NCBI RefSeq assembly: GCF_963966145.1
Contig: NC_091047.1
Coordinates: 1,364,001-1,428,000 of the forward strand
Length of the DNA: 64,000 nucleotides
Source of the DNA: Tenebrio molitor
Lineage: Eukaryota; Arthropoda; Insecta; Coleoptera; Tenebrionidae
Reading direction: 5' to 3'
A program made the position numbers and the translations under genes. Below the pieces are notes generated by a model. That model did not search any database. It was not told the origin of the DNA and worked only from the letters and a program-made list of their open reading frames with translations. Shown piece by piece: positions 36,135 to 47,627 of the stretch (positions are counted from its first letter, which is position 1; the number at the start of each line of letters is the position of its first letter).

Positions 36135-39100
36135 TCACGATAAGAGGTGCTTATTAAACCTAAATTCTTGTCGAAGCGTTCCGTCGAAAATCGCCTCAGC
36201 TTCGACAACCTTAATTTCTGGATTTTGCTTGAGAATTTTACTGTATTTACTCCTGTTGTTCTCGGACGACACTATAATTAAATTATCAGTGCCGGATTTG
36301 GCCAAGTTGCGCGTGACGCATTTGCCTCCGCACGCCTCTATGGCTCCTGAAAAATACGCGGATGCATAAAATGCAAGTGCAATCGTTAAAACCCACCTTT
36401 CAACACGTCCGCGGCGTTATTGACGATTAACTGAAAGGTGTGATTCTCCAACTGCTTAGTTTTGGCGCTTCTGTTCAGAGATTCGCGCAGAGAAAAGCTC
36501 CACTTCTTCTCTGCTTCTCGATCTACGAGAATGTAATTCCACGGATCTGAAAAATATTCGTCATTTCGGAAACCAACACCGGACCAATTTTTTAAATTTA
36601 CCGACGAATGAGTACGCCTTTTTGCAGGCTTCCAACCACTTGGGGGAACAGATCGGCTTTCCTTGTCCGACAGCGCACAACAATTTTTGGGATCGCTTCA
36701 CGCTTTCCGTCACCAGAACTGTACACGCGTCGACGGTGTCCACGACACTTCCTCCTGTTCAAACCACGATTGCAACATTTAACGACAATATTCGTGCGAA
36801 CCTACCCAATTGTCTGATTAGAGATTCCAACTCTGGGTTGTCCATCATCGTAAAAACCACTTTGGGTTTTGTTTGTCTTTTAAACCTCTGGAAAAAATAT
36901 TGTGCGATTTATCGATCGACTAATTCGTAACGTACCTCTGGTGTGGTGAGCATCCCGGGAGACGCTTTCACGGCACTCGCTCTTCTCGTCACCGTCTTCT
37001 TCTCACCTTTCATTTCTTCCTCTTTCTTCTCACCTTTCATTTCTTCCTCTTTCTTGTCACCTTTCATTTCTTCCTCTTTCTTCAAACGTCTGCTGTTGGC
37101 GCTCAGGCGTCTGCGTCGCAGTGCGGATTCGTCGATCGTCGACGACGAAGAAACGTCGTTTTGGATGCTCGACGATGACAAGGCGGTATCCTCGTCATCC
37201 GGAGTAATTTTCTTCGCGTTTCTTGTTGATTTTCTCGTGGGTTCTGACGAAGTTTTTGCTTTGGTCGGTGTTGTTTTGTCGGAGGAATTCTGCAGTTTTG
37301 GAATTTTCGCCTCGAATTCGTCTCCAGAATCGACGTTCGCCACTTTTAACGAGCGCTTCTTCGGTGTCCCTTTACCTTCGTCGTTCTCTTTGTCGCGCTT
37401 CTTATTCCCTTCTTCGGACTCAACCGTTACTCTTTTTTTCGCTATCGGTGACATTTCTTTATTTTCCTGTTTGTCGTCCTTTTTCCTCTTGGATGTTCTT
37501 CTGGTGTTTGGTGTTTCTTCCTCGTTGCTACTTTGCGATTCTTTCTTTTTACTTGCATTTGTAGTTATTTGTTTTTGGTTTAGCGAATTTATATTCTCCT
37601 TTCTTTTGCTTCTTCTACTGTTCCCACCTTCTTCGTTACTGTCGCTCTTGTCGACTTCCACTGTAGACTCTTGACTGTCTTTCGTTCGTCTAGTTCTTCT
37701 TTTGTTTTCGCCCGACTCTTGGCTGTTGTTATCCGTCGAATCTGATCCTTGGTCAACTTCTAATTTGGATTTTTGATCCTTTGTAATATTTTGTTGTCTT
37801 CTACTCCGTCTCGTTTCCACATTACTTTGATCCTCGTTTTGATCCTTCTTATTAGTCACCTGTTGTTTCTCCTTGCCTTCTTCTTTACCTTCCATTCTTC
37901 CATCGTTACTGCTACTTTTTTCTTTTTTCTTCTTGATTTCAAGACTCAAATTCCCAGTGTCAATTTCCGTGGTTTTTTCTTTGCGAACCTGCGAGCCGGA
38001 CTTTTTCTTATCATCATTGCTCACTTGACTCCTCGTACTCCTTCTCCCACCTTCACCAATCCGAAATTCTTTTTCGTTCGTTTCGTTCTCCACTTTTGTC
38101 TTGCTCGTCTGCCCTTTTTTATCCTCTTCTTTTTCAACATTTCTCTGGACTTCCTTATTACTCATTTTAATCTCTTTTCTGCCTACTTTCTTTTCATCAT
38201 CGTCTCCCTGACTATTTTTCTTCTTTTCTTCATCTTTACCTTCTTGGCTCTCAAACCTAACCATGCTTTGCTTCCTTGTCTCTCTTTTATTTTTACCAAT
38301 ATTTTTATCATCTTTCGTTTCTGCTTTTCTCACTTGTTTACTCTCTACTTTCTCACCATCTTCCTTCTCTTTATTACTCTTCGCGGTAACTTTTCCTTCT
38401 TTTTCGCTCTGCGCCTCCAGTTTATCGTCAGCGTTTTCTTCTGACACACTTTTCACCTCCTTTTTATTTTCAATAGATTTTATATCTTCTTCGAGTATTT
38501 CTTTCACCAAGTCGACGCTGATAGGTTCGGGTTTCTTAAAAATCCAACTTTTACTTCGCGTTGACCGTCCAAAGTCTTCCGCAAAACTGTCGTCTACGAC
38601 ATCGTCGTCGTGTGTTGTCTCCAAGACATCCACTAACTGTTGAGTCCCCAACAAAATGTCGTTCTGACTGATGAAAATCTCAGCCAACTGATCCTCGACT
38701 TGGTTAAAATTAGAATCGTCCTTGTGCAAAAGTTCCATTGCTTGAGTCGGCGGAAGAATAAAACTGTCATCTTCTTCTATATCTCTAGATCTTGACAATT
38801 TTTCTTTTGATCGATTTTTACCGATTCCGGGAGAACCTTCGCTGAGTAGGTGATCTAAAGCTTTAGTAGGTGATAAGAAAACATCTTCATCTTCTTTATC
38901 TTTGGATACCAAAAGACGCTCCTTGTTTACAGCCAAAGAATCATTTTTCAACTCCATTAAAATTTCTTCCCCGTGTATCAATTCCAGCGACTGAGTACGC
39001 GCCAGACCCATCTCATCTTGGTCTTCTTTTTCCTCCGAAACTGAATTCTCAATTTTGTCATTACCAAGTAAGTCTGCCAATGATTGTGTAGATTGTTGAA

Positions 39101-40953
39101 AGTAATCATTATCTTCGTCACCGTTCGTTTTGGAAGATGAACCATCATTTAACATTCCTGCTTCTCCTTCCTCGCCATCTCCGTGCAAAATTCTCAGAGC
39201 TTGAGTAGGCGGAAGAAAGTCTGCTTCTTCTTTATCTTTTGATCTTTCATCATTTTTATCCAACGGTTGAGTTGACTGCAAATATAAGTCTGGCGTGTTG
39301 TGATCTTCAAAATCTAATTTGTCGGCGGTAACAACATCATCTTGATCTTCCACGATTTTCGATTCTTCTGATTTTTCCAAATTCACTTCCCCGTGATTTA
39401 CAAAATCAAAATCCACCTGTTGGGTTTGTTGATCAAACGCGTCTTCAATTTTTTCACTTCCACCTTCTTCTGAAATATCTTCATTTGTTTGATTATTACT
39501 TTTGGATATTTCCAGTTCTTCTCCACGTTGAAGATTCTGATCCACCTCAAAGTTACCATCTTTTTGGTCCTTCTTACTATTCGCAAATTCCGTATCTACT
39601 TGCGGAGTTGGCCGATCCGTTTTATCTTCAGAAGATGGACCGACATTATCTTCTTCATCTTTTCCTTCTTCCATAACTACTTTTCCCTCGTCTTCATTTT
39701 TCTCCCCTTCATAATGTAGAACATCTATTTCCTCTGAAGACGGAAGATCATCTTTTGCAAGCGTTTCGTTCTCATTTACTCTTTCGTCTTCTTTTTCTGC
39801 ATCTTTGATTACTCTTTCGTCTTCCTTTTCTGCATCTTTGATTACTCTTTCGTCTTCCTTTTCTGCATCTTTGATAGATCCAACAGTTTCCTCTGTTGGC
39901 ATTTCTTCATTTCTTTGCTCCCCTGCTTCATCATTAATCTGCTCGCTGACCGCGAGGCTGCTTATTGACGGTTCTTCGCTCGTTTTTTGTTCCCCATCTT
40001 GCGTCATCGGTATCACTACATCGGCCTCGTCCATTTCTTTTTCCTCCTCATTTTCAATATCGGTCTCTGAATCGTCACTGATTACGTATCTTGACATATT
40101 TTTTTCTGGAACATGTTCAACTTCGTCATCCGTGTCAGACTCGTGATCGCTCTCGATTAATTTTTTTCTACCAGTTTTAACCGGACGTATTTGCGACAGG
40201 GGCGGTTCGTCGTCATCAGATTTTAATAAATCGCTGGAATTCACTTTACTCGGCGAAATCTCCGAAAATCCCGTCCCCCGACTTATCATTTGCGACTCGG
40301 CTTTTTGCATGGTTGAAAAATCGATCGAGTCGCCACTAGTGTCGTCCAAAGTTTGTATCTCTGTGTCCATCTCATTGAAACTGGTTGCTTTTGGAGTCAT
40401 GATTTGAGTGGCCATCTCATTGATGCCAATCTCATGAACTTCTGGTAACTCAATTGTTTGGGTGCCGGCCGCGTAAAAGCTGTCATCGAGAATCTGCGAC
40501 TCCTCCGCATTATTGGTCAGCTTTTCGGTGGCACTGAGTGTCTTATATGTGCAAAAAATGTCTGCGAACTTGATGGAAGCGCCGTTGTCCAGCCGGTACA
40601 GTTTTAGCGGATTCAGTTTCGTGTTGTCGAGGATCGTGCCGTTGGACGAGCTGAAGTCGCTGATGTAGTGGACGCCTTCGTCCGTTATCGTAATAATGGC
40701 GTGTTGTTTGCTGATGTTCTAAAATTTGAGGTTAGGTCAGTTTTAAATGCGTCGTTACCTACCAGGTGTTTTAGGTTGATGATCGCCTCGGGGCTTCTTC
40801 CGACGGTGTTGAGGCCCTCGAATACCGGGTAAATTTTGTTGTTGAGCTTCAAACAGCCGCGCTAAAGGGACTTATTAGATTTGTGTTTGACAGTACAGGT
40901 TAAGCTCTTACCGCGATGTTTTCCTCTTCGTACGAATTAGATTTCGAATTCAT
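36135..40953 (-). CDS. MDC1: MDC1/Mu2-like DNA-damage checkpoint scaffold: FHA, TQ repeats, tandem BRCT
   Basis: Exons are 40953-40912, 40861-40763, 40718-36936, 36887-36806, 36754-36602, 36546-36397 and 36346-36135. All are GT-AG with consistent phases and introns of 44-55 bp. The protein is 1506 residues. An FHA domain spans about 15-105, with GRSP at 35-38, SKQH at 50-53 and SNGT at 72-75. An acidic region holds SDTDDE at 241-246 and eight degenerate (P)TQxh repeats between about 479 and 745. Residues 900-1260 are Lys/Glu-rich with RRSTR/RRSRR-type clusters. Two BRCT domains follow from about 1313 to the end. In this family FHA mediates phospho-dependent dimerisation or ATM contact, and tandem BRCT binds phosphorylated H2A variant tails at double-strand breaks. 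Here T1321 and K1359 match the phosphate-contact positions, but the glycine after the threonine is replaced by Met. Orthology to fly Mu2 is inferred from architecture. Confidence 0.88.
37000..37080 (-). repeat. 27-bp in-frame tandem repeat in the MDC1-like gene (three copies)
   Basis: Copies start at 37000, 37027 and 37054 and are identical except for one base. Each encodes the nine residues KKEEEMKG(E/D), near the end of the large exon. The in-frame unit length is compatible with copy-number change without frame loss. Confidence 0.9.
39778..39876 (-). repeat. 33-bp in-frame tandem repeat in the MDC1-like gene (three copies)
   Basis: Units start at 39778, 39811 and 39844 and encode IKDAEKEDERV three times (the last copy read on this strand continues as NENE). 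They differ at one or two positions, which indicates recent in-frame expansion within the acidic region. Confidence 0.9.
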
Positions 40954-41150
40954 TTTCGGGTGAGTATTTTTGCAATAAAAAGACGGCTAATCCATAAAAA
41001 ATAAATAAAAAAACAGATTTACACAACGTGCACAATTTCCATTTTCAAAAGAAACAAGCTGTTAGAATTGTTTATTGTAGTAGTTGACGTAATACACGAC
41101 AGATGTCTCTACCGCTGAAATTTGACAGTTGACATTGTTACGTCGAGATA
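40954..41150. promoter_or_regulatory. Candidate bidirectional promoter
   Basis: About 200 bp separate the MDC1-like ATG (minus strand) from the probable first exon of a plus-strand gene. Two CRE-like words are present: TTGACGTAAT at about 41086 and GTTACGTCGA at about 41138. No TATA box was seen for either direction. The promoter role is inferred from position. Confidence 0.45.
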
Positions 41151-41272
41151 TGGCGGCCTAGCTTGAATATTTTCTGTTTTAGTTCCTACAACGAAGCTCA
41201 AAATTTTACAGGTACTGACTCCATCAGACGAATGTAATTAATATCGACATTTCGTTGTTACAGTTACCGCAA

Positions 41273-41331
41273 ATGATCCCTTCCACGCCGCCATCCTCTG
41301 ACCTGGGTGCACTCCGCAGCCCCACCGTTCT
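41273..41331 (+). CDS. Probable first coding exon of an unrecognised gene (partial)
   Basis: A non-coding first exon appears to end at 41211 (ACAG|GTACTG). A 52-bp intron ends in GTTACAG at 41263, the same size class as introns of the neighbouring genes. The next exon has an ATG at 41273 with CCGCAAATG context and encodes MIPSTPPSSDLGALRSPTVL, a Ser/Pro-rich start, before a near-consensus donor CT|GTGAGTAT at 41331. The gene would be transcribed divergently from the MDC1-like gene. I do not recognise the protein. Later exons were not found, so the first intron must be long, or the exon is spurious. Confidence 0.5.
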
Positions 41332-42299
41332 GTGAGTATATTTTCACGTTTGCAATGTACATTTCTGGTTGGGGGGCTTGCGAGCGGTCATTTTAACGAA
41401 GACGTTATATTGAAAAAATCGTCGTCGGCTATGCAACCAACAATACACCGAACCCGTTTGCGGCGGTCGCCGTCCACGATGAAATAATTTATCCGAGAAA
41501 AAAATCGAACCCGCTGAAAGCAGACGCAGGTGCATCCGATCTCGGACGTATTTATCGCTGGGCATAAACCACGCGGCGATAGCGAGGCCGTCCTTCGACG
41601 GAACAGCCCAGCAGATGCGCTAGTCTCGATGCAAAATTAATATAAATAAATCGAGCCCGTTCGAGGATTTTTTCAGCGGAAAACGTGGACTACCCCGCTG
41701 CGTTCGACTCCTCTAAACGTGACCGTGCATCGTTCATCTCTCCGTTGCCTTTTTATTCCATGTTTATTCTCTTCCTTTTTTCATGACGCGCTGCTCAGCC
41801 TTGAACGGGGGGTGGTCGAGGCCCAGACGGCATCCGAGCCCATCAATTATCCTGTTCCGCGGAACCGATAATCTGGTCTGCGATTTCGTCTCCGACGCGG
41901 CCCCTCGCTCGACAACGACGACGTCGGTGGGGCCCCTGCGCTCCCCAAACACGGCGACCCGGTCGGGAAAAAAGTATTTTTTGCGATGGGCGCGTCACGT
42001 GATCCAAATGCCTGCGAGATCGTATCGGAGGCGAACGGAGTTGTAATCTAAGCAGTATAAATATTGATGAGGTAATCGGCTGATATTGTAATAGCGCGTT
42101 TGGCATTTTTTTGGGTGGAACTGGCACAAAGCAATTACGTCTTTACAAGGTGGACCCAATTAGCGTTCCCGTTTGAGCATGAGGAGATCGTGACATTCCG
42201 ATTAAAAGTGAAACCGGGCGGTGACAATCATTTTCACTTTTTCGGCGGAAAAGCGCACGGGCGAGGCTCAGGTATTCCCTTGTCTCGTCAATTCGTGCA
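41332..42299. other. Mixed GC-rich spacer, probable intron of the plus-strand gene
   Basis: No domain-bearing reading frame was found. CpG-rich DNA with CATCAATTATC and GGCCGC words. If the exon at 41273-41331 is real, this lies in its first intron. Confidence 0.35.
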
Positions 42300-42825
42300 A
42301 CCACGTTTTCCTCAAGCTTTTTTTCATTCGCTTCATCCTTCACGTGTTGTTATTCTGCCCCTTTTTATCCTCCATTTTCCCCCTTTATTCATCATGATCA
42401 TTTCTTAATTTTATCTCGACTCTCAAACGTAACATGCCTTTGCTTTTACTTTTGTTACTTGTTTATTTTCTTTTTGTCATCTTCTTTCTTCCTTTTACTG
42501 GTCTTTGCACTTTTCAATGTTGCCATTACCTTCATTACCTTCTCTTTCCTCACCACCAAAACCACCACACGCAAAAATTCTACATCTCGAGTGGGTGGAA
42601 GAAATACGACTTCTTTTTTATTCGTTAATCTTCCACCGTTTTTCTCCACCGGCTAAAATGACCGTAAATATAATTCTGGTGTGTTTTGGTCTTCAAAATA
42701 CAACTTGTCTGCGCTAGTTACGTCATCCTCATCTTCCACAATGTCAGATTCTTCGGATTTTTCCAAATCCACTTTCCCATCGCCTGATGGAAGATCAAAA
42801 TCCACCTCTTTTTCTCGTTACAGCC
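42300..42825 (-). pseudogene. Broken partial duplicate of the MDC1-like large exon
   Basis: Minus-strand translation from about 42815 matches the parent at about residues 482-530: VDFD, then VDLEKSEESDIVEDEDDV (parent VNLEKSEESKIVEDQDDV), then ADKLYFEDQNTPELYL (parent ADKLDFEDHNTPDLYL), followed by a stop. FLPPTR then matches the parent's FLPPTQ at about 548. The copy next skips several hundred residues and matches a KEKEDGEKVESK-like stretch, VRFESQ (here VTFESR) and EDKKGQ, in the same order as the parent. In-frame stops, shifts and the internal deletion show it is not functional. It has the parent's orientation and lies about 1.3 kb beyond the parent's start codon. Because introns flanking the exon are not included, mechanism (DNA duplication versus retro-copy) cannot be told. 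The outer boundaries are approximate. Confidence 0.85.
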
Positions 42826-45800
42826 GAAGAAGCTTGTTCTTTTTGTTCTTTTTAAATTCTCTCATCCATTAACAGTTTTGTTTGCTCGGGCATTTTCACT
42901 TTTTCATTTGAAAAGTGCCAGAGCCGGTCGGCATTGGTTATCGTCGAGTTAACGATTTAACTAAATGCGCCGCTAATGGAATGTAAAACGTTTCCCTCGC
43001 TGGTAATAAGAGTGCAATATTGCTTTAATAAATGGTGTTAGCGCTCGCAAGTGAAATTATAAAATGATACCTCATTTAATTTACCGTAAAGGTCATGTTT
43101 AGTAACTGAGAGCCATGTATACCAATTACGGGTGCCTTTTTCCATACCCATATAAGACCATCAACACCCGGCACTGATTACGCTTAACTGTTACCAATAA
43201 GCGGGATGGTCGGGACCCTCCGGTCTGACCCGCGAGGTCTTATCACCGGCCGTACCCACGAGAAGTCGTTACCCGGAGGGTTCTTCGGCTTCGTTTTTTC
43301 CCGACTTAACGAACCTCATGCTTTGGCGAACGTGCAAAAGCGCGACTCCCAACGCAGATCCCGATCATCGTAAATCTTTAAAAACTGCGGCCTTGACTAG
43401 AGAAAGTCCCATTAAAGGTCCAGCAGCCTCAACTGCTTCCTTCCTATTGTCGAAACTCCTAAGTGCAAATTAATTGCAAGGTCTCTGGGTGCACCGCGAT
43501 CCGAAAAATGTGCAATTCAGAGAACTGTCGACCTCTTTGAGGTGTCCTTGCAGCGCTAATATTAATTAGAACTTGACACCGTAGAAAGTAAACGACGTAA
43601 AAGGAGTGGTGGGCTCTGCGGGTTTTAAAACCGATAATTATGAGGCGTTTGTCGGTCATCAGGAACGCCGGGTCTCGGGCATGGGCCCCGGACGGGTCGA
43701 CTTTCGGGGGAACGCCACGGAAATGCTAACCCGAGGAAGTGGAGGTCCTCTCGCTCGAACCAAAATGGTCAAAGGTCATCAACACGTTATTTTCATTTCA
43801 TTTTTATCAAATTATCTTTGATCGAGGCAACTATTATAAAAATTCTAAGTTGAAAACGTCACAATCAAAGTTGATAGTTCCTGCTCTTTGTCAGCCATTT
43901 TTTTTTCAGGAACAGGGCACTACTATAATTCTACTCGGTCCACCTGCCGCGAAACCCGAAACTGTGCGACATCTTCTTGTTTTTTTCTCCGTTGGAATTC
44001 CTGCTGAAATCCGGGCACCCGGACCCTGCCAACTCTGGCCGCGGTAGTTCGTTCGTGTTCCGCCGTGGCGCTGTTTTTTGCATTCGCCGCTGCTGTCGCT
44101 CTCGTTGCGGTAGTCTCGGAGTCGATCGAGAGCAGTGAACCTGGTGCACACCGACTCTGCCCAGCAATGTCCTCATAACGGCAGCAATTATCAGAGAACG
44201 ACGCTGCGCTGATGACTCTTCGTCGGGTTGTACGCTTGATCGCCTATCGAAATCGCCAGTGATCCGATCAGTGAAAGTGGTGCTTCTTTGGTGATCTGTG
44301 CCCCCGAGGCGGCCCTCCACGACCCAACAGTAAGTCCCTCGACAGACCGGACCGTTTCGTGCCGGCCTCCCGTCCTGCAACCCGGCCGAATCCTGCCGAA
44401 GAGGCAGGACGCCAGTCCCAGAGATTTACGTAACCGCTGGCGTGAGTAAAACCGCCGTGTAAAGTCGACTTAATCGAGTCGGGCGGATTAAATTCAATTA
44501 AAAATTACAGTCTTGGGAGCCGTTTCGAAATCGAGTATTGTTTTAATTAATTTTTTTTTTATTCTGCCATGGGTACCGGGTCCCATTGTTGAATTCTATC
44601 CGGCGATCTGCGTGGGTTCCTGTTATTAATGTCGAAATGAGAATTATGTAAATGGCGGCGTACGTCGGGTTTTACTTTTTTGACTGCAATCTTTTAATTG
44701 CCACGGTGCACCAAGGTCGGCGCTTTATTGCTTATTGGAACCGTTCGATTGCGTCGGCCAAAGTGGTACCGAATTTCCTAGGATCGGTGGAGATTCTGCC
44801 GCATGGCAGGAAATTCCATCTTTGGACGGTATTTAACGGCATTCCGATCGGTTTCCTGCGAATTTTTCACGCAGCCCCGCAGGAAACGAAGGTCGCCTCG
44901 GCAGGCTCTTCGAAAATTAAAAAAAAATTACTTGCTACTTTGCTTACCCAAAGCAACTCCCCTGGCAACAAAGTTTCCTTTCTCAAGTTTCTCCGACACT
45001 TACATTAATTATTATCACACTATGATTGTTTTTTTTTTATGTACTGAACCTACATAGAGAGATATCGACACAGAACATTTTCATTTTGGTATTTTTTGGT
45101 TTCGTCCGATTTAAATGAATATTCTAACAAGCCGTTGAAAGTGTTTTTGCCAATGTAAAAAAAATACAAACCCCATTCTTTACGGAAAACCCGAATCTAT
45201 TCGCCGAAGATGATTCCGCGAAACGAGAGAAACACTTTTGAAATGTCTTCAAAATGAGTGTTGCCGCGTGAGAGCGGTGGTTATCTTGTCGGAATTGTTG
45301 AAATCGTCGCTTGTGAGAAATTACGTGTTGGCACTTGTTGCGTGAATTTATGAAATAATCGGGAACGTGTTGACACTCGTCGTGACTCACCGAGAAAAAT
45401 GGCGTTCTCGCTGTGTGTGCGGAGTACTTTTTGGAAATGGTTTCTTGGTGGTGCCGGTGACAGCGTGTGGGCATTAAAATGCAGGCAGCGGCGGCCGCCG
45501 CCTTGACACCAAAACCGCTCAAGACTCGATCCTCAGCAACAGCGAGTCGCGTCGGAGGGGAAAAATAGTCGGAGTCCCGCCGCCTCCACCGGGATAATAA
45601 ATAAACGAGGCAGAGACACGCGTTCAATCAAGCTGCCCGCCTAAGTAATACAGTCTTAAGGTAAAGGACTGGTATAATATGCAAATTGGTCGGTAAATCG
45701 CATGCAGCTCCTAACATTAATATTGCCATTAGGCCGGACCATTATTTAACCGATGGGCGATAAATAAGCGGAGATAAATGGTCGTCGGGGCCCTTCTCGG

Positions 45801-46299
45801 TGCAATTAAGCTTTTACGGGAAAAGTCGACCGGTCGATAAGTGTACGCGAGAGGCAGTGCTTGGGTGGCGTGCTGTAAGTGGATTTTTCCAAAGAGTCGG
45901 TGCGGTACGCGAAGTGCGTCGAATTGACAGGTTCGAGACAGAAAGCGAATAAAAATATACAATAATAGGAGTTCTTGTCTTGTGGACACTCCGTTGCTAA
46001 GCAATCGCTCCGAGTGTGCTGCAAAAATTCTCAATCCGCCGAGTTGGCTCTTCGTTTGCTCGGCCCTCTCGCTAGGTGATGCAAGGTCTTGTGTACTAAA
46101 ACTGCAGTTAAAGAAACGCTCTTCCTATTATCGAAGACCCCGTCAAAATCTATCGAGTCGTTTTTTAGTTATAACTGAACATGGGATACATACATTTGTA
46201 CAAATTCTCTCTTTTATGATATATTCAGAAGAATTCTATTCCTTAGAGCATTTTTGAATAAATGGATGGTCGAAAATACTAAAAAAAAAGTTTTTTGGA
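42826..46299. other. Spacer, partly GC-rich, no gene recognised
   Basis: AT-rich DNA alternates with GC-rich patches (43180-43320, 43620-43770, 44040-44480, 45460-45600). Open frames up to 167 codons occur on both strands but have no domain, no codon pattern like the neighbouring genes and no consistent splice sites. Confidence 0.4.
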
Positions 46300-46855
46300 T
46301 GTACTCGTATGTACATATTACGATCGTACAAAAAGAATTCTGGTTTCTGCATAAACTAAAAAATATTGAGCTAGTTCTGGACTGAAAACTTTTTCGATTT
46401 TAATGACTCCAGAGATGTTTCACACCAGAGCAGAACAAAACCATCTCCGTTGTGAGTAAATTTTTTGATTGGTCATTTTATTAAGTATCCATAATAAATA
46501 AAGCGAGCTCCGTTTTAACCGTTTAGCAGGTTTTTCCCAGTTTAAGATATGTTCTATTGTTGCTCCTAGAAAATTTGTAACTTCTTGTAACATAAATCTC
46601 GGCACGCTGACTTTTATTATAAACTGGCTGGAACAATGGGTAGTTTGCTTAATTTGAAGATATTTTGATTCCATTTTTGAATCGACCGAAATTAACAAAG
46701 TTGTTTTCCACGACAGGAAGACTTGTGACCTCTGCATGACTAACAACATCTCCATTTTATTTGGCTCTAAAAACCATTTTATGTGAGATATATGTATATG
46801 AAGATGGGTCCGAGAACACTCCCCTGTGGTACACCTGATTTAGACGTTTGTCTTC
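46300..46855 (-). pseudogene. Jockey-like non-LTR reverse transcriptase remnant
   Basis: At the 5' end of the minus-strand segment, KSGVPQGSVLGPIFI is the conserved reverse-transcriptase block of jockey-like elements. After a frame change, an open frame (46420-46755) carries FMLQEVTNFLGATIEHILNW and then KPAKRLKRSSLYLLWIL, matching the 'FLGV-ID--L-W' and thumb-helix segments that follow the catalytic box. The catalytic YADD/FADD box is missing, apparently by deletion between the two parts. The element is therefore a dead fragment, and nothing of its endonuclease is seen. Confidence 0.7.
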
Positions 46856-47479
46856 TTTCTGAATTTTAAATTGTCGAACTGAGAGACGCGGACTGTACAT
46901 CAGGCAGTCGTTTGTTACGCCATCACTAGTTCGAATCCGTTCATCGGTTATGATTTATTCCTTCGGGCCGAATTGGTTGTTAAACAGATAACTGTTGCGT
47001 GATACGCTAAAGGACAAAATTAAGAAACCATAACGTAAAGTAACTAATTACCATTGGTATACGAAGACGCGTAACTGAGTCCAACGGAATTGAAAATGCA
47101 ACCCACAATACATTTGCAAAGTTAACGTGGCCTTGAATTAAAAAACATAAAACATAGCTGTGAAATTTCGTAAATTTTGACATAAACGTCATTCGCTTAA
47201 TTAAAAGAAATTCGGAAAAAACGAAGAGTTTTTGGGGAAATGTTTGTTGCCAACGCAACGGCAGAAGCATTTTCATTACATTCGCCATAAATCCTGAAAA
47301 AATTTCCGAAAACGTTTCATTTTGTTTCTTTGTTTTCGATTTGGAAGATTTCCGTCCCATTTTCCTTCGTATAACTTTTTCTTGTTTCGGTTTTCTTTTC
47401 TTTCACGTTTACTTTCCCATATTTTCTTTCATGTCCGTTCCGTTCCAATATAAAAAATAAGATTTTTTTTTTCTGCACC

Positions 47480-47627
47480 TCACAAAATTTTATGAAAAGT
47501 AAGATGGAAATATTTCTCCTGAAATCTCGATGCTCTAATTTCATATGACCAAATAAAGTCAAAGAGTGTTAGATCTGGAGATTGCAGAGGGTCTCTTTTT
47601 TTAAGAGCTCTTTCTGATAAATTTTCT
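47480..47627 (-). pseudogene. Mariner/Tc1-like transposase fragment
   Basis: One minus-strand frame reads ENLSERALKKRDPLQSPDLT, followed by LFDFIWSYEIR and then a TGA at 47480-47482. The 'SPDLT-x-x-DF' pattern after a short basic stretch is typical of the region carrying the last catalytic acidic residue in mariner-like transposases. Only this segment is recognisable, so the element is a remnant. The subfamily cannot be assigned. Confidence 0.6.

Noticed and set aside
37773..38643. Long plus-strand frames (up to 223 codons, Phe/Ser/Leu-rich) opposite the MDC1-like exon
   Set aside because: They are the antisense of Glu/Lys-rich codons (GAA/AAG read as TTC/CTT); no splice or domain evidence.
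44652..45008. 118-codon plus-strand frame starting MAAYVGFYFF
   Set aside because: No recognisable family, no flanking splice pattern, and codon use unlike the IFT52 or MDC1-like exons. Retained only as spacer.
46880..46955. GTTCGAATCC word suggestive of a tRNA T-arm
   Set aside because: The flanking bases do not form the T-stem, and no acceptor or anticodon stem can be drawn.
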